Below, piece after piece: positions 34,673-45,811 of a stretch of DNA of 64,000 nt. A program made the translations under genes and the position numbers. How positions within the stretch are numbered: the stretch's first letter is position 1; each line of letters starts with the position of its first letter. The notes under the pieces are model-generated. The model did no database searches and was not told the DNA's origin. It saw only the letters and a program-made list of their open reading frames with translations. This stretch comes from Psilocybe azurescens (Eukaryota; Basidiomycota; Agaricomycetes; Agaricales; Agrocybaceae), in contig JAJIRX010000105.1 in the NCBI GenBank assembly GCA_023853785.1, positions 1-64,000 of the forward strand, in the 5' to 3' direction.

Positions 34673-36585
34673 TGGGTTAGTCATATCTGAGTAATAGCTT
34701 ACCAACCATATCAGGAATAGACATTAGACTTTATTACAATCTATTCATGCATGTTCCGCTGTCTGGATAAATATGGGGCCAAGGCTGACCTACATTGTAT
34801 GATTTCTAAGCTACTTGGCCCAAGTTACTGAGTTTGAACATACTAATCTAGTTTAAGCTGTGTTTTTGATAAGATCCATTGACTCAGACTGTTGGCAGGG
34901 ATATCAACATTTCAACAATTTGACCAAGATATATCCAATGTATCCTTCCCTATTACACTGTTTTATTTTTGGCTATTGTTGGATACAGATGTCCAATTGA
35001 ACAACAGTGTAAGCTGCTGGGAATTTGTTTCACAGAAAATTGATGTGTAGGAAATACAGTAGACCTGACCCTTCTCCTATCCAATCACTCTGAGAACAAA
35101 AAGATCTGATATAATTCTATTGCTTTGGGAGGGCCTCTGGAGAATAAAAATGTCAATTACAGTAATATGTAAAAGTGACAGTGATTTTATATCACGGTTA
35201 TCAGCTTCAAATCTGATATTTGGGTGTTGAAGACCTTTACAGCTAATTTTTATTCTTCCATCTCTCTTGCCTCATTTCCTTCTTGAATTTCACTACATCA
35301 GTAGTAAGCTCTACTCATGCCCATTTTTAGTATCCATGATTATGTAATTTGATAGCTTTTGTCTCCTGGTTAGTCAACATTAAATGGCCTGGTTCTTGAC
35401 AAATAGAATAAATAAATCTCTGAAACTAAAAGGGGAGCATTTGGTCCCTTAATAGATTATGACCTCAAATTTACATGTAAATTCACCCATTATTAGGTTG
35501 ACAGTACACCAATCAGTCAACTTTCACACTTTTTAGTACTTGTGCTGAGTTTAGAAGAATAGAACATTTCTGTTGTTGTACTTAGTCTAGGTAAATCATG
35601 AATAATATGTTTGAGACTATTACAAGTACATCCGCTAATTTTTAGGCAGCAGAAACACTTCTGAGCATGAATATTGCAATACAGATTTGATCACCAATTT
35701 GAACTGAATTTATACAATCAGAACTAAGCATCTTGCAGAGTTTCTATAAAATAAATCTTTTCTAAAATTCAGAAATGTATTAATTGGAAACATTAAATCA
35801 AAGAGTTAAAATTTCAGGTATATTGAATGTCATAGTTCTTGAAAAGAGGTTGTTTACTTGCAACCATTATCAGAAATTGTGATTATATAATCATGGGTAC
35901 TTAAAATGGGCACAAGTATTATGGTGACTTGGGTGAGCCTCACAGACATATTTATACTCTAAGATGTCTCACACTATTCAAACCCTGTCATCGATTGATG
36001 TTGGGCCTCTCGGTGATGTCTGTCAAATGTGAGTGCTGACAACAACCCAGAACCTATCAAGCACCCAGTCCTTTGTCAATCTGGTACGAAGAAGAAATAT
36101 AGCTCCTTCTACAGCACTGAAGGGGACAATGTGGCATCGTTGAACAGGGACACTGCGCCCTGGCCATATGGGTTTGCACGTACAGTACAAGATACCATAG
36201 ATCCTGCAACTGTCAGTCTGTGAGGTGCATCATGGAGAGCCATGTATGCCAAAGCTGTGGGGCTGTTCAAGTGTCTGAGGGTGAAGCCAGGGTTAAATTT
36301 TGCCAGTCAGTGACACCATAGATAAGTGCATGTCTAAGCCACCCTGGAGATCTTTATTTTGCCTTGAGCTATGTCTGGGGTGACATTATTCTGTCTATCC
36401 TTTTGCTCAAAAGCCCCATAGGAGAGCGTGATACAAAGGTGCACTATGTGTTCTCAGAGACACTCCTCTGAAGACAGTCCAGAGTGCCATTGATTGGTAC
36501 AGCTAATCGGTGAGCAATCCCTATAGTCACACTGATAATTCCTGAGAGACGTACCAGAATGGTCTATAATTCCAAGTCCACAAAT
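34673..36585. other. CpG-depleted then mixed intergenic DNA without a supportable gene
   Basis: From 34673 to about 35950 the DNA is AT-rich with almost no CpG and no useful open frame. From 35960 to 36590 the base composition changes. A plus-strand 64-codon frame at 36029-36223 (KHPVLCQSGTKKKYSSFYST) looks weakly coding but has no recognisable family. Confidence 0.4.
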
Positions 36586-36589
36586 AGTC

Positions 36590-37010
36590 TGAGTGCATGA
36601 TGAGAGTCAGGAAGATTTGCGTTAGGTTATTGAGAGTCCTTGGTTTTGTTGTGGATCAGGCATATGCTATGGAAGGAGATGTGAGCAATAGTGATAGCAA
36701 AAAGATAAGCATGAACAAGTCGATAAAGACATTCATAAACAATGGGATATCCTCGCTCGATAACATACCTCATACACCCGCATCGTCCTTCATCAGAGCT
36801 GTAATGTACTCTCCCATTCTATTCCGCACTGCCTTTCTGTACCCACTGGAACAATCTTTAATTGACTTACGCCATAGAGGCTGTTTACATTGTTCTAAGT
36901 CCGTGGCCCAATGTCAAATGTGCTCTCTCTTCACTTCTACTTTAAACTTGTACTACATTGAATTCTTGAACTTAGTAGATGGGTTCGAACTTACATTCAT
37001 GGCTATTCTA
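36590..37010 (+). repeat. duplicated non-coding segment, copy 2 (pairs with 17370-17845)
   Basis: It is related to 17370-17845 in the same orientation (shared CATGATGAGAGTC, CCGCATCGTCCTTCATCA-like and TGTACTACATTGAAT blocks). A 158-codon frame crosses it (36597-37073), but the frame is not preserved in the other copy, so I do not call a protein. Confidence 0.6.
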
Positions 37011-37971
37011 TTCCCAATTCCCATTTTCCATAATCTGAAATTAAAGCGTTACAGTACCGTGGTCTCAACCTAAACCTACGAAATGCAATAGGTTCGTGCA
37101 CAACAATGATCAGCTTGATGTCAATCATTAACAGACATGGCGAAGATCATATGATATTTTCTCTTTGAGTTCCCTTTCTAGACATGCTTGTACATCATCG
37201 GTATTGAGAGTCCCTTTGATGCCTGTTCTTACTCTGCCGCCCCATATTCCCAAGAATTAATCAGACTGACTGGCCGCTGATACCATATCCCGCACCGTGA
37301 GATAGACCTAAAACAAATAAAAGGGACGACCAGATGATGGTTCAGCTCGTCTCGTATCTCCCGGATCAGGTGGCCGCATATGCATACTTATCTGATGAAG
37401 ACAAATACGAGCGTATGACGGCTGAATGATGATGTGAAATATCACGGTGGTATTTCGAGCGTGCACATTCCTCGAGCTCACCAGAGCTCACCTCGGTCTT
37501 GATATGCCGATCCCCTGATCTTCTCATAGTCGGATACACCGGATGCGTGGGGAGAATATCGATGTTGGCAGATAACATCAGAATAGAATTTTCGGTGACT
37601 TTATACGTCAATATCATACCGAACTTCAGCTGTGGGCGCGTTAGGCTGACAGAATGGCGAATACCGTGGCTGGTATATTTTATGAAAGTTAACCATCAAA
37701 GTACTGGTATACACAGTGCCGATCTCGGAGACGCTACAGGCGCGATAGACCCTGCATGGATATACTTTGTGACAAGACTGTAATTGAAATACCAAGTCAG
37801 TTGCTCGTCTAACACAACATTACATTAGGTCCAACACCGTATATCCAGCGAGTGAACTAAGGAGATCAAATCATGGTAGTTCCAGGATGATTCCGGTAAC
37901 ATCCATAAAAACTGTTCACGAGAAATGCTACAATAAGTTGCATAAGATAAGAATACTATAGTAGGCAGACA

Positions 37972-37979
37972 TATATAAG
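37972..37979 (+). promoter_or_regulatory. TATA box of membrane-protein paralog B
   Basis: TATATAAG lies about 50 bases before the ATG at 38022. The paralog at 52996 has the same box at the same spacing, in a similar context (CATATATAAGG, then TTCAGTGGATGA), so the promoter was duplicated with the gene. Confidence 0.65.
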
Positions 37980-38021
37980 GTGTTCAGTGGATGACGATCC
38001 CCAACTCTAAAGAAGCTCCTA

Positions 38022-40144
38022 ATGTCCACCCCTGACATTCCGATACCATTCAACATTCAAGAAAATGAAATTAGCGCCGACTTCAATAGTTCGATGCTTT
38101 TTAATTTTCTCATGGGTAAAACTCCACTTCTGTGAATATCTCCAAGACGTCATTATGTGCATCAGGAATTTACCCTATGTTAAACGGAGGAACCATGTAT
38201 CTCTATCGTGAGTTCTTCCGTTAACTTGAAAAGAAATTTGTCAATGATGTATACTACAGTATCTAAGAAGCCCGCGAATTTAAATTGTCGCATCGTTCTT
38301 TCAGCCATTTCAGTGCTGTATTTGCTTTGCTTTCTGAACTTCGTGGAATGGTACTACTTTGATTGGACAATTGTGATTGCTGAAGACACCCGAGAATCAA
38401 TTTTTTGGGAACAGAGGGGATGGCCCACAATGGACTTGGGTAATCAATACCTTTCTAGAGAATCTCGTTGATTATTTCCGACAGACTATTGGTTGGTCAC
38501 TATTATTGATTATCGCGTAATTCTCACTGACATCTTGACAGATTTGGAGATGCTACCACGTCTGGGGACAATCGTTCTGGGCCATTTCCGCTCCATCGAT
38601 ACTTTAAGTTACGGAATGTGGTGAGTCCTATGGATAAAGGTCTGGCATGAATACTTCTAGTAATGGCAAGTCATTGCAGGCAAATTCAGTCAGTTATCCA
38701 GTGACGCAAATGAAAATATATTCAATAATATCTCAAGTGCCCTGGTATTTGTGTCACTGGGCACCACTGTAATTACAACATTTTTTGTTGGTTACAGGAT
38801 ATATTCCACCTCTCGATTAAATCGCTTATCATCCAAAAGATTATTCGACCATATTGTGGTGATAATCATCGAGTCAGCTGCAGCTTACTCACTTGCATTG
38901 CTCTTCAATACCATTATCCTTGTTCTTCCGTCAAATGCTGTAATGGGATCTATCTTGGACATAGCGGACTACACTGCTGGCGCCGACCAGTGTAAGTAAA
39001 ACTTACAGCGAATTAAATACAGAACTTATGTAAGATTTGCTGTAAGTATGACATACAGCACTTCTGTTTGAAAATAATACAGATAACAAACAGATATTCT
39101 GTTTGGTGGCTGTAAGTTAAACAAACAGTATTTCTGTTTCTAAACTGTAAGTCAATAATACACCCGAATAAAGAGAATTTCTATTCTTTGTCTGTTTGTT
39201 AAATATACAGAATAGCTGTATGTAATTGCTGTATGTAAAACATACAGATATTGTGTATGTAATCAATGTATGTTATACAAACACGAGTTCTGTAAAGAAA
39301 ACTTACAATCAAAGTACAGAATTTATGTATATAATTGCTGTATGTAAAATTTATACCAAAATATACAGTATTCAACTGGCTCAGGTATATTTTGGTGTAA
39401 GTTTTACATACAGCAATTATATACATAAATTCGTAAGTAAAACAAACAGAAATTCTGTACTTTGACTGTAAATTTTCTTAACAGAACTCGTATTTGTATA
39501 ACATACAGCAATTACATACACAATATCTGTATGTTTTACATACAGCAATTACATGCAGCTATTCTGTATATTTAACAAACAGACAAAGAATAGAAATTCT
39601 CTTATTCGGGTGTATTATTGACTTACAGCTTAGAAACAGAAATACTGTTTGTTTAACTTACAGCCACCAAACAGAATATCTGTTTGTTATCTGTATTATT
39701 TTCAAACAGAAGTGCTGTATGTCATACTTACAGCAATTCTTACATAAGTTCTATATGTAATTCACTGTAAGTTTTACTTACACTGGTCGGTGCCAGCAGT
39801 GCTATTATGTGCAAACAGTTCTGACTGTTGTTATAGTACGTACCTTCTAATTTTAATCTTAATATTATGTGGCTCTAACCTAGGATAAGGCAATGGCACC
39901 AACAGTTCTTGTCGCGAGAATCGCTCTTACCAACTCCAACAGCACAGATGTATCAGCCTCAATTACACACATAACCGGCTTACAATTCGCCTCCCATAAA
40001 GACACTGGCAGTGGAAGTAATGCAAACGCCACTTGAGGAGATGTTAACGCATCGGTTCATGCAGAAGATGCGGAGCCGACACTAGTGATTGGAGTGAGGT
40101 GGGTGTTCAGAGTGGGTGCCACACCTGGGGACAATCAAATCTAA
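38022..40144 (+). pseudogene. multi-pass membrane protein family, copy B, disrupted by a MITE
   Basis: The gene starts MSTPDIPIPFNIQENEISAD, splices at GTAAAA, and continues with IYPMLNGGTMYLY, LNCRIVLSAISVLYLLCF and EWYYFDWTIVIAEDTRESIF. After further introns come IWRCYHVWGQSF, VFVSLGTTVITTFFVGYRIY-like sequence, IVVIIIESAAAYSLALLF, then the insertion, and a hydrophilic C-terminal tail (ARIALTNSNS, SITHITGLQF-like) ending GDNQI. Hydrophobic segments suggest about seven passes. It has no family name I can vouch for; related proteins are common and uncharacterised in polypores. Breaks: lost bases in G-runs near 38412 and 38424 shift the frame, and an 830 bp element sits in the last membrane segment. 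Confidence 0.75.
38972..39801. mobile_element. CACTG-terminated foldback MITE, 830 bp, 3 bp target duplication
   Basis: The element is almost entirely two inverted arms of about 390 bases around a short centre near 39370. Both ends read CACTGCTGGC then CCGACCAGTGTAAGTAAAAC. It is flanked by CTA at 38969-38971 and 39802-39804. Removing the element and one CTA gives a continuous frame (ADYYVQT) that matches the paralogs (ADYYTES). CACTR ends and a 3 bp duplication fit the CACTA/EnSpm superfamily. Internal motifs such as CTGTATGT and AAACAGA are repeated many times, and no protein is encoded. Confidence 0.88.
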
Positions 40145-40789
40145 AGCACATTTCGCCAAAGGAATAGCAGATGATAGCAGATCCATCCGGCGTTAAATTT
40201 CTCTCCTTTTTTTCTTTTTCTTTTTCTTAGATTTGTATTTAGCATTATACAATTGGTACCCATCGAAGTAAAAATTGATCTGTCAATTATTTAACATCTT
40301 TGTTTATGTTTTTACATTCCTGACTGGTCTCATCCTTGAATAACTTCGTCCTGCCTCTCAGCTCATAAGCCTCTTCTTGCCTCAATGCGACGTTTGAAGT
40401 CAACATATTTTCCAAGAATTTGGGTTCGTTGAGAACCCCTTCATCATATGAATTTGTTAGAGCGTAGGTTTCTGGTACAGATTCTGGGGCCGATTACTTG
40501 AGGGCGAGGGCGAGGGCGAGGACCTCCATGACGAGGACAGATTCTCAAATAAAAGGGAGAGCTTTTCAGACATTGAAGGCAGAGAACAAATCAATTCACT
40601 TAGTGATGGCACAACGCTGATCATTGATCGATGATCACGTGCAGGCCCCTAAACAATATCAAATAACGCACAGAGGCGACATAGAACGTTTGAACACCAA
40701 CCTATACAGACAGTTTATCATTATACCACGCTTGTCTGAATTAGGAGATGTATGGGGTGGTGATCTTCTCTCTGCAGCTAGATATGTAC
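40145..40789. other. 3' flank of copy B and intergenic DNA
   Basis: The first 60 bases resemble the sequence after copy D (GATGATAGCAGATCCATCC), so the duplication includes the 3' flank. A short (GAGGGC)n run lies at 40501-40522. There is no other gene signal up to the giant inverted repeat. Confidence 0.45.
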
Positions 40790-40899
40790 CATTGTAACAT
40801 ATGATATGATAGAAAGTACATTTACAGTGTAGCATATCATATGGGTTCAGTGGTCCCTCTGAACCAGTGAATGTTTCCCTTCCGTTTTGGGCAGCCTAC

Positions 40900-40924
40900 A
40901 CTGTACCATATGATATGGTACAGT
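40900..40924. repeat. 25-base perfect palindrome in the left arm
   Basis: ACTGTACCATAT, one central G, then ATATGGTACAGT: twelve paired bases around one base. The same palindrome is at 45537-45561. A related half (CAGTGTAGCATATCATATGG) occurs about 60 bases nearer the tip. It could be a protein-binding site or cruciform. Confidence 0.85.
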
Positions 40925-41129
40925 AAATCCGCTCAATGGCTCATACCTAGGCATTTTTGTAGGCTGTCCGGCATACATTCTGTGGCTCTGGGGTGTCTAC
41001 AGGAAACTGGTAAAGCCTTAATTTTGCAATGAATTGACAAGCATTGGTGCACACACCATAATAAATTATAAGTGAGCAATCGGGAAAGAACCGGACTGTA
41101 AATGTGATTTAAACAAGCCGAGAATCATG

Positions 41130-41695
41130 CAAATCGGACAGGATTTGAGGGAGATATAATGGTTGTAATGATCCAATTTCGTGTATTTGGCCCCAGGGCA
41201 GGGCGGGAATGAGTGCCGCCCCGATCCCGGTCCCGGGTGTAAAACACATGAAAAATCTAGACAAAATTCCGATCAAAAAGAGCCTAGAAACAGCCAAATC
41301 GGACAGGATTTGAGGGAGATATAATAGTTGTAATGATCCAATTTTGTGTATTTGGGCCCGGGGCAGGGCGGGAATGAGTGCCGCCCCGGTCCCGGTCCCG
41401 AGTGTAAAACGCATGGAAAAAGCTAGACAAAATTCCGATCAAAAGAGCCTAGAAACAGCCAAATCGGACAGGATTTGAGGGAGATATAATAGTTGTAATA
41501 ATCCAATTTTGTGTATTTGGCCCCGGGGCAGAGCGGGAATGAGTGCCGCCCCGATCCCGGTCCCGGGTGTAAAACACATGAAAAAATCTAGACAAAATTC
41601 CGATCAAAACGAGCCTAGAAACAGCCAAAACGGACACAATTTGAGTGATATATGTGGGTTGTAAACTTCCAATTTTTGCTGTATTTAGCCTTGGA
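41130..41695. repeat. outer tandem array, left arm (about 165-base unit, three copies plus a part)
   Basis: Each unit runs AAATCGGACAGGATTTGAGG, GTGTATTTGG, GAATGAGTGCCGCCCCG, GTAAAACRCATG, then AAAATTCCGATCAAAA and CCTAGAAACAGCC. The third copy is followed by a diverged partial unit. The GC-rich core (GGGCGGGAATGAGTGCCGCC) alternates with AT-rich DNA. The mirror array is at 44766-45345. Confidence 0.85.
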
Positions 41696-42670
41696 CCAGA
41701 ACATGAATTATCATTGAAAAAAAGTGAATGCCGGGCCTGGGAATTTTTGCAATGGGGCGGGAATATGTCCGGAATAGTGCCGGACATTGTAAACCGGGTC
41801 GGAAACATGAAATATTATTGAAAATAGTGCATGCCGGGCCCGGGAATTTTTGTAATGGGGCGGGAATATGTCCGGAAAAGTGCCGGAAATTGTAAACTGG
41901 GTCAGAAACATGAATTATTATTGAGAATAGTGCATGCTAGGCCCAGGAATGGTTGCAATGAGCAGGAATATGTCTGGAAACATGTATTATTATTGAGAAT
42001 AGTGCATGCTGGGCCCAGGATTTTTTACAATGGGGCAGGAATATGTCCGGAATAGTGCCGGACATTGTAAACCGGGTCGGAAACATGAAATATTATTGAA
42101 AATAGTGCATGCCGGGCCCGGGAATTTTTGTAATGGGGCGGGAATATGTCCGGAAAAGTGCCAGAAATTGTAAACTGGGTCAGAAACATGAATTATTATT
42201 GAGAATAGTGCATGCTAGGCCCAGGAATGGTTGCAATGAGGCAGGAATATGTCCGGAAACATGTATTATCATTGAGAATAGTGCATGCTGGGCCCAGGAA
42301 TTTTTACAATGGGGCAGGAATATGTCCGGAATAGTGCCGGACATTGTAAACCAGGTTGGAAACATGAATTATTATTGAAGATAGTGCATCTGGGCCCAGG
42401 AATTTTTGCAATGGAGCAGGAATATGTCTGAACAAGTGCTGGACATGGTAAATAAGGTCGGAAACATGAATTCTTATTGAGAATAGTGCATACTGGGCCC
42501 GGAAATTTCTAAAATAGGGCGGAAATATGTCCGGAAACATGTATTATCATTGAAAAAGCGCAGACTAGGCCTAGGAACTTTTGAAATGGGGAAGGAATAT
42601 GTCTAGACAAGTGCTAGACATGCTGAATTTGGTCAGAAATGTGTATTATTATTGAAAACAATTCAGACCA
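41696..42670. repeat. inner tandem array, left arm (70-105-base units)
   Basis: About nine units carry GAATATGTCCGGAATAGTGC, CGGACATTGTAAACCGGG, GGAAACATGAATTATTATTG, and AATAGTGCATGCYGGGCCC. Two unit lengths occur, depending on whether the TGCCGGACATTGTAAACC part is present. Units become more diverged toward the loop. Short open frames across the array are repeats of the same peptide and not genes. Confidence 0.85.
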
Positions 42671-43984
42671 TGTCTGGGAATCTTTTAAATGAGCTGCAAA
42701 TATGTCCTCACAGATGTCAAACATGGAATTATGAGTTGAGTAGGCACGGAAATGTATAAAATAGTTTGTAAAATACCCCAGAAACATGGATTATCATTGA
42801 CAAAGACTCATACTGGGTGTGGCAAGAGGTTAAATAGCCTGTAAACATGTCTGATCAAGTCGATATAGACTGAGCCTTAAAACATGTATAATTGGTGCAC
42901 AATTGCTTTGACTTGGTTCAGAAACATGGAAAATATTCCACAATCATGTTCTGGTATATGTATATAATCAACAAAAGACTCAGCTCATGTGCTGAAATGT
43001 AGAACACGGTCCAATGATCTTTTTGTACACTCATTTCCCTTTCAACTGCCGTGTCCTGTACTTTGTCTTATCACAATCTCTACACCTGGCCAAGGCTTGA
43101 AAAGGTACAGGTTGTAGGTGCACATGAGAGTGTAAATTTGGTTAGCAAGTGCATACTATTCTATTGTCCATTATTTTTCTCCTTTTATACTTTCCCCAGG
43201 CAAGGTGTCAGTTAGTGAAATGAGTTGTGTGAATGAACCGCAAGTATGGGTGGTGAATGTGCATACGTGAGAGGAGAAAGCATGTGCAGTGCTGCTTGTT
43301 AGTTGTCATGCCTGCCTTTCCATTGAATGTATTCTAAAATTCATGTCAAGCACTAAAAAGAACTAACAGACATTTCCACTGATTGTTAACATTATTAAGC
43401 AGATTGACATGGATGCATACTTGATAAAATTATTGCTGGTTGGATACTGGTATTTAATGAAAACAAGAGTGTGGTTGCATTCAAAACAAAAAGTGATGCT
43501 GGTCATAAAAGTTACAGAGCAGATTGAGAAACAAGCAAGTAGCACTCTGATTGTTACTGCTATTTGTAACTTGTGAAAGGAATTATACAAAGAGTGGAAT
43601 AACCATGGAAAAAGTAAAAGCAGCTGCAGCTTGAACTGAAATGACCAATATGTCTACAGTTAGGTTAATTAACACAGATAAAATGAGGTATTGATACTGA
43701 TTGCAATAGCAGTCAGATACTACAATGAATTGCACAAGAACTTCCACCCCATTTTGCTTTTTAGAATCATAATCTGTATGTCTGGAATAGTTTACAGACA
43801 ATTATACATATTTCAAGGATCGGTCATATTGACCTGATCAGACATGTTTACAGACTATTTAACCTCTTGCCACACTCAGTATGAGTCTTTGTCAACAATA
43901 ATCCATGTTTCTGGGGTATTTTACAAACCATTTTGTACATTTCCATGCCTACTCAACTCATAATTCCATGTTTGTCATCTGTTC

Positions 43985-44765
43985 ATACATATTTCCAGCC
44001 CATTTCAAAAATTCCCAGACATGGCCTGAATTGTTTTCAATAATAATACACATTTCTGACCCAGTTTGCTATACTGAACATATATCTGGACATATTCCCA
44101 AGTGTGGTCCGCATTTTTCAATGATAATTCATGTTTCCGGACATATTCCCACCCCATTGTAAAAATTCCTGGGCCCAGCATGCACTATTCTCAATGATAA
44201 TACATGTTTCCGGACATATTCCTGCCTCATTGCAACCATTCCTGGGCCTAGCATGCACTATTCTCAATAATAATTCATGTTTCTGACCCAGTTTACAATT
44301 TCTGGCACTTTTCCGGACATATTCCTGCCCCATTACAAAAATTCCCGGGCCCGGCATGCACTATTTTCAATAATATTTCATGTTTCCGACCCGGTTTACA
44401 ATGTCCGGCACTATTCGGACATATTCCTGCCCCATTGTAAAAAATCCTGGGCCCAGCATGCACTATTCTCAATAATAATACATGTTTCCAGACATATTCC
44501 TGCTCATTGCAACCATTCCTGGGCCTAGCATGCACTATTCTCAATAATAATTCATGTTTCTGACCCAGTTTACAATTTCCGGCACTTTTCCGGACATATT
44601 CCCGCCCCATTACAAAATTCCCGGGCCCGGCATGCACTATTTTCAATAATATTTCATGTTTCCGACCCGGTTTACAATGTCCGGCACTATTCCGGACATA
44701 TTCCCGCCCCATTGCAAAAATTCCCAGGCCCGGCATTCACTTTTTCAATGATAATTCATGTTCTG
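43985..44765. repeat. inner tandem array, right arm (inverted)
   Basis: This is the reverse complement of the left inner array with the same succession of long and short units, but about two units fewer on the loop side. Most differences from the left arm in the outer part are single-base run-length changes. Confidence 0.85.
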
Positions 44766-45345
44766 GTCCAAGGCTAAATACAGCAAAAAATTGGAAGTTT
44801 ACAACCCACATATATCACTCAAATTGTGTCCGTTTTGGCTGTTTCTAGGCTCGTTTTGATCGGAATTTTGTCTAGATTTTTCATGTGTTTTACACCCGGG
44901 ACCGGGATCGGGGCGGCACTCATTCCCGCTCTGCCCCGGGGCCAAATACACAAAATTGGATTATTACAACTATTATATCTCCCTCAAATCCTGTCCGATT
45001 TGGCTGTTTCTAGGCTCTTTTGATCGGAATTTTGTCTAGCTTTTTCCATGCGTTTTACACTCGGGACCGGGACCGGGGCGGCACTCATTCCCGCCCTGCC
45101 CCGGGCCCAAATACACAAAATTGGATCATTACAACTATTATATCTCCCTCAAATCCTGTCCGATTTGGCTGTTTCTAGGCTCTTTTGATCGGAATTTTGT
45201 CTAGATTTTTCATGTGTTTTACACCCGGGACCGGGATCGGGCGGCACTCATTCCCGCCCTGCCCTGGGGCCAAATACACGAAATTGGATCATTACAACCA
45301 TTATATCTCCCTCAAATCCTGTCCGATTTGCATGATTCTCGGCTT
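44766..45345. repeat. outer tandem array, right arm (inverted)
   Basis: These are inverted copies of the roughly 165-base units at 41130-41695, in mirror order. Confidence 0.85.
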
Positions 45346-45536
45346 GTTTAAATCACATTTACAGTCCGGTTCTTTCCCGATTGCTCACTTATAATTTATT
45401 ATGGTGTGTGCACCAATGCTTGTCAATTCATTGCAAAATTAAGGCTTTACCAGTTTCCTGTAGACACCCCAGAGCCACAGAATGTATGCCGGACAGCCTA
45501 CAAAAATGCCTAGGTATGAGCCATTGAGGCGGATTT

Positions 45537-45561
45537 ACTGTACCATATCATATGGTACAGT
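45537..45561. repeat. 25-base perfect palindrome in the right arm
   Basis: It has the same twelve-base arms as 40900-40924 with C in the centre, because it is the reverse strand of the left copy. Confidence 0.85.
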
Positions 45562-45811
45562 GTAGGCTACCCAAAACGGAAGGGAAACATTCACTGGTTC
45601 AGAGGGACCACTGAACCCATATGATATGCTACACTGTAAATGTACTTTCTATCATATCATATGTTACAGTGTAACATCAGTATGTGCTCTCTGTATTCGA
45701 TGTACGTTTCTCTTCTGTATCTTTTACCGCATTCTTCAACATGCTCTGATATCTGTCGTCTACGGTGTTTCTGAAATACCCACATTCTGATCCGTTATTG
45801 CCCTTCCGTTA

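Larger units (their letters stand above)
40790..45671. mobile_element. 4.9 kb giant inverted-repeat (foldback) element with nested tandem arrays
   Basis: The left arm (40790 to about 42895) and right arm (about 43805 to 45671) are inverted copies around a unique loop of about 0.9 kb. Ends read CATTGTAACATATGATATG on the left and, reversed, CACTGTAACATATGATATG on the right. From the tip inward each arm has a unique 330-base part, three copies of a roughly 165-base repeat, and several 70-105-base repeats. The outer arms are nearly identical; the inner parts diverge and the right arm lacks about 235 bases. No open frame looks coding. Flanks TAC and TAA do not give a clean target duplication. CACTG-like ends suggest a CACTA-derived non-autonomous element, but this is tentative. 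Confidence 0.8.

Noticed and set aside
36597..37073. 158-codon plus-strand frame as a gene
   Set aside because: The related segment at 17370-17845 does not preserve the frame and substitutions do not look codon-constrained.
41130..45345. CRISPR-like or centromeric satellite array
   Set aside because: Units are contiguous repeats of 70-165 bases without spacers, mirrored in an inverted element. CRISPR does not occur in such eukaryotic DNA, and there is no other sign of a centromere.
41109..45394. Repeated open frames in the giant inverted repeat, such as those encoding RFFMCFTPGTGIG
   Set aside because: They recur with every repeat unit on both arms and are translations of the tandem repeats.
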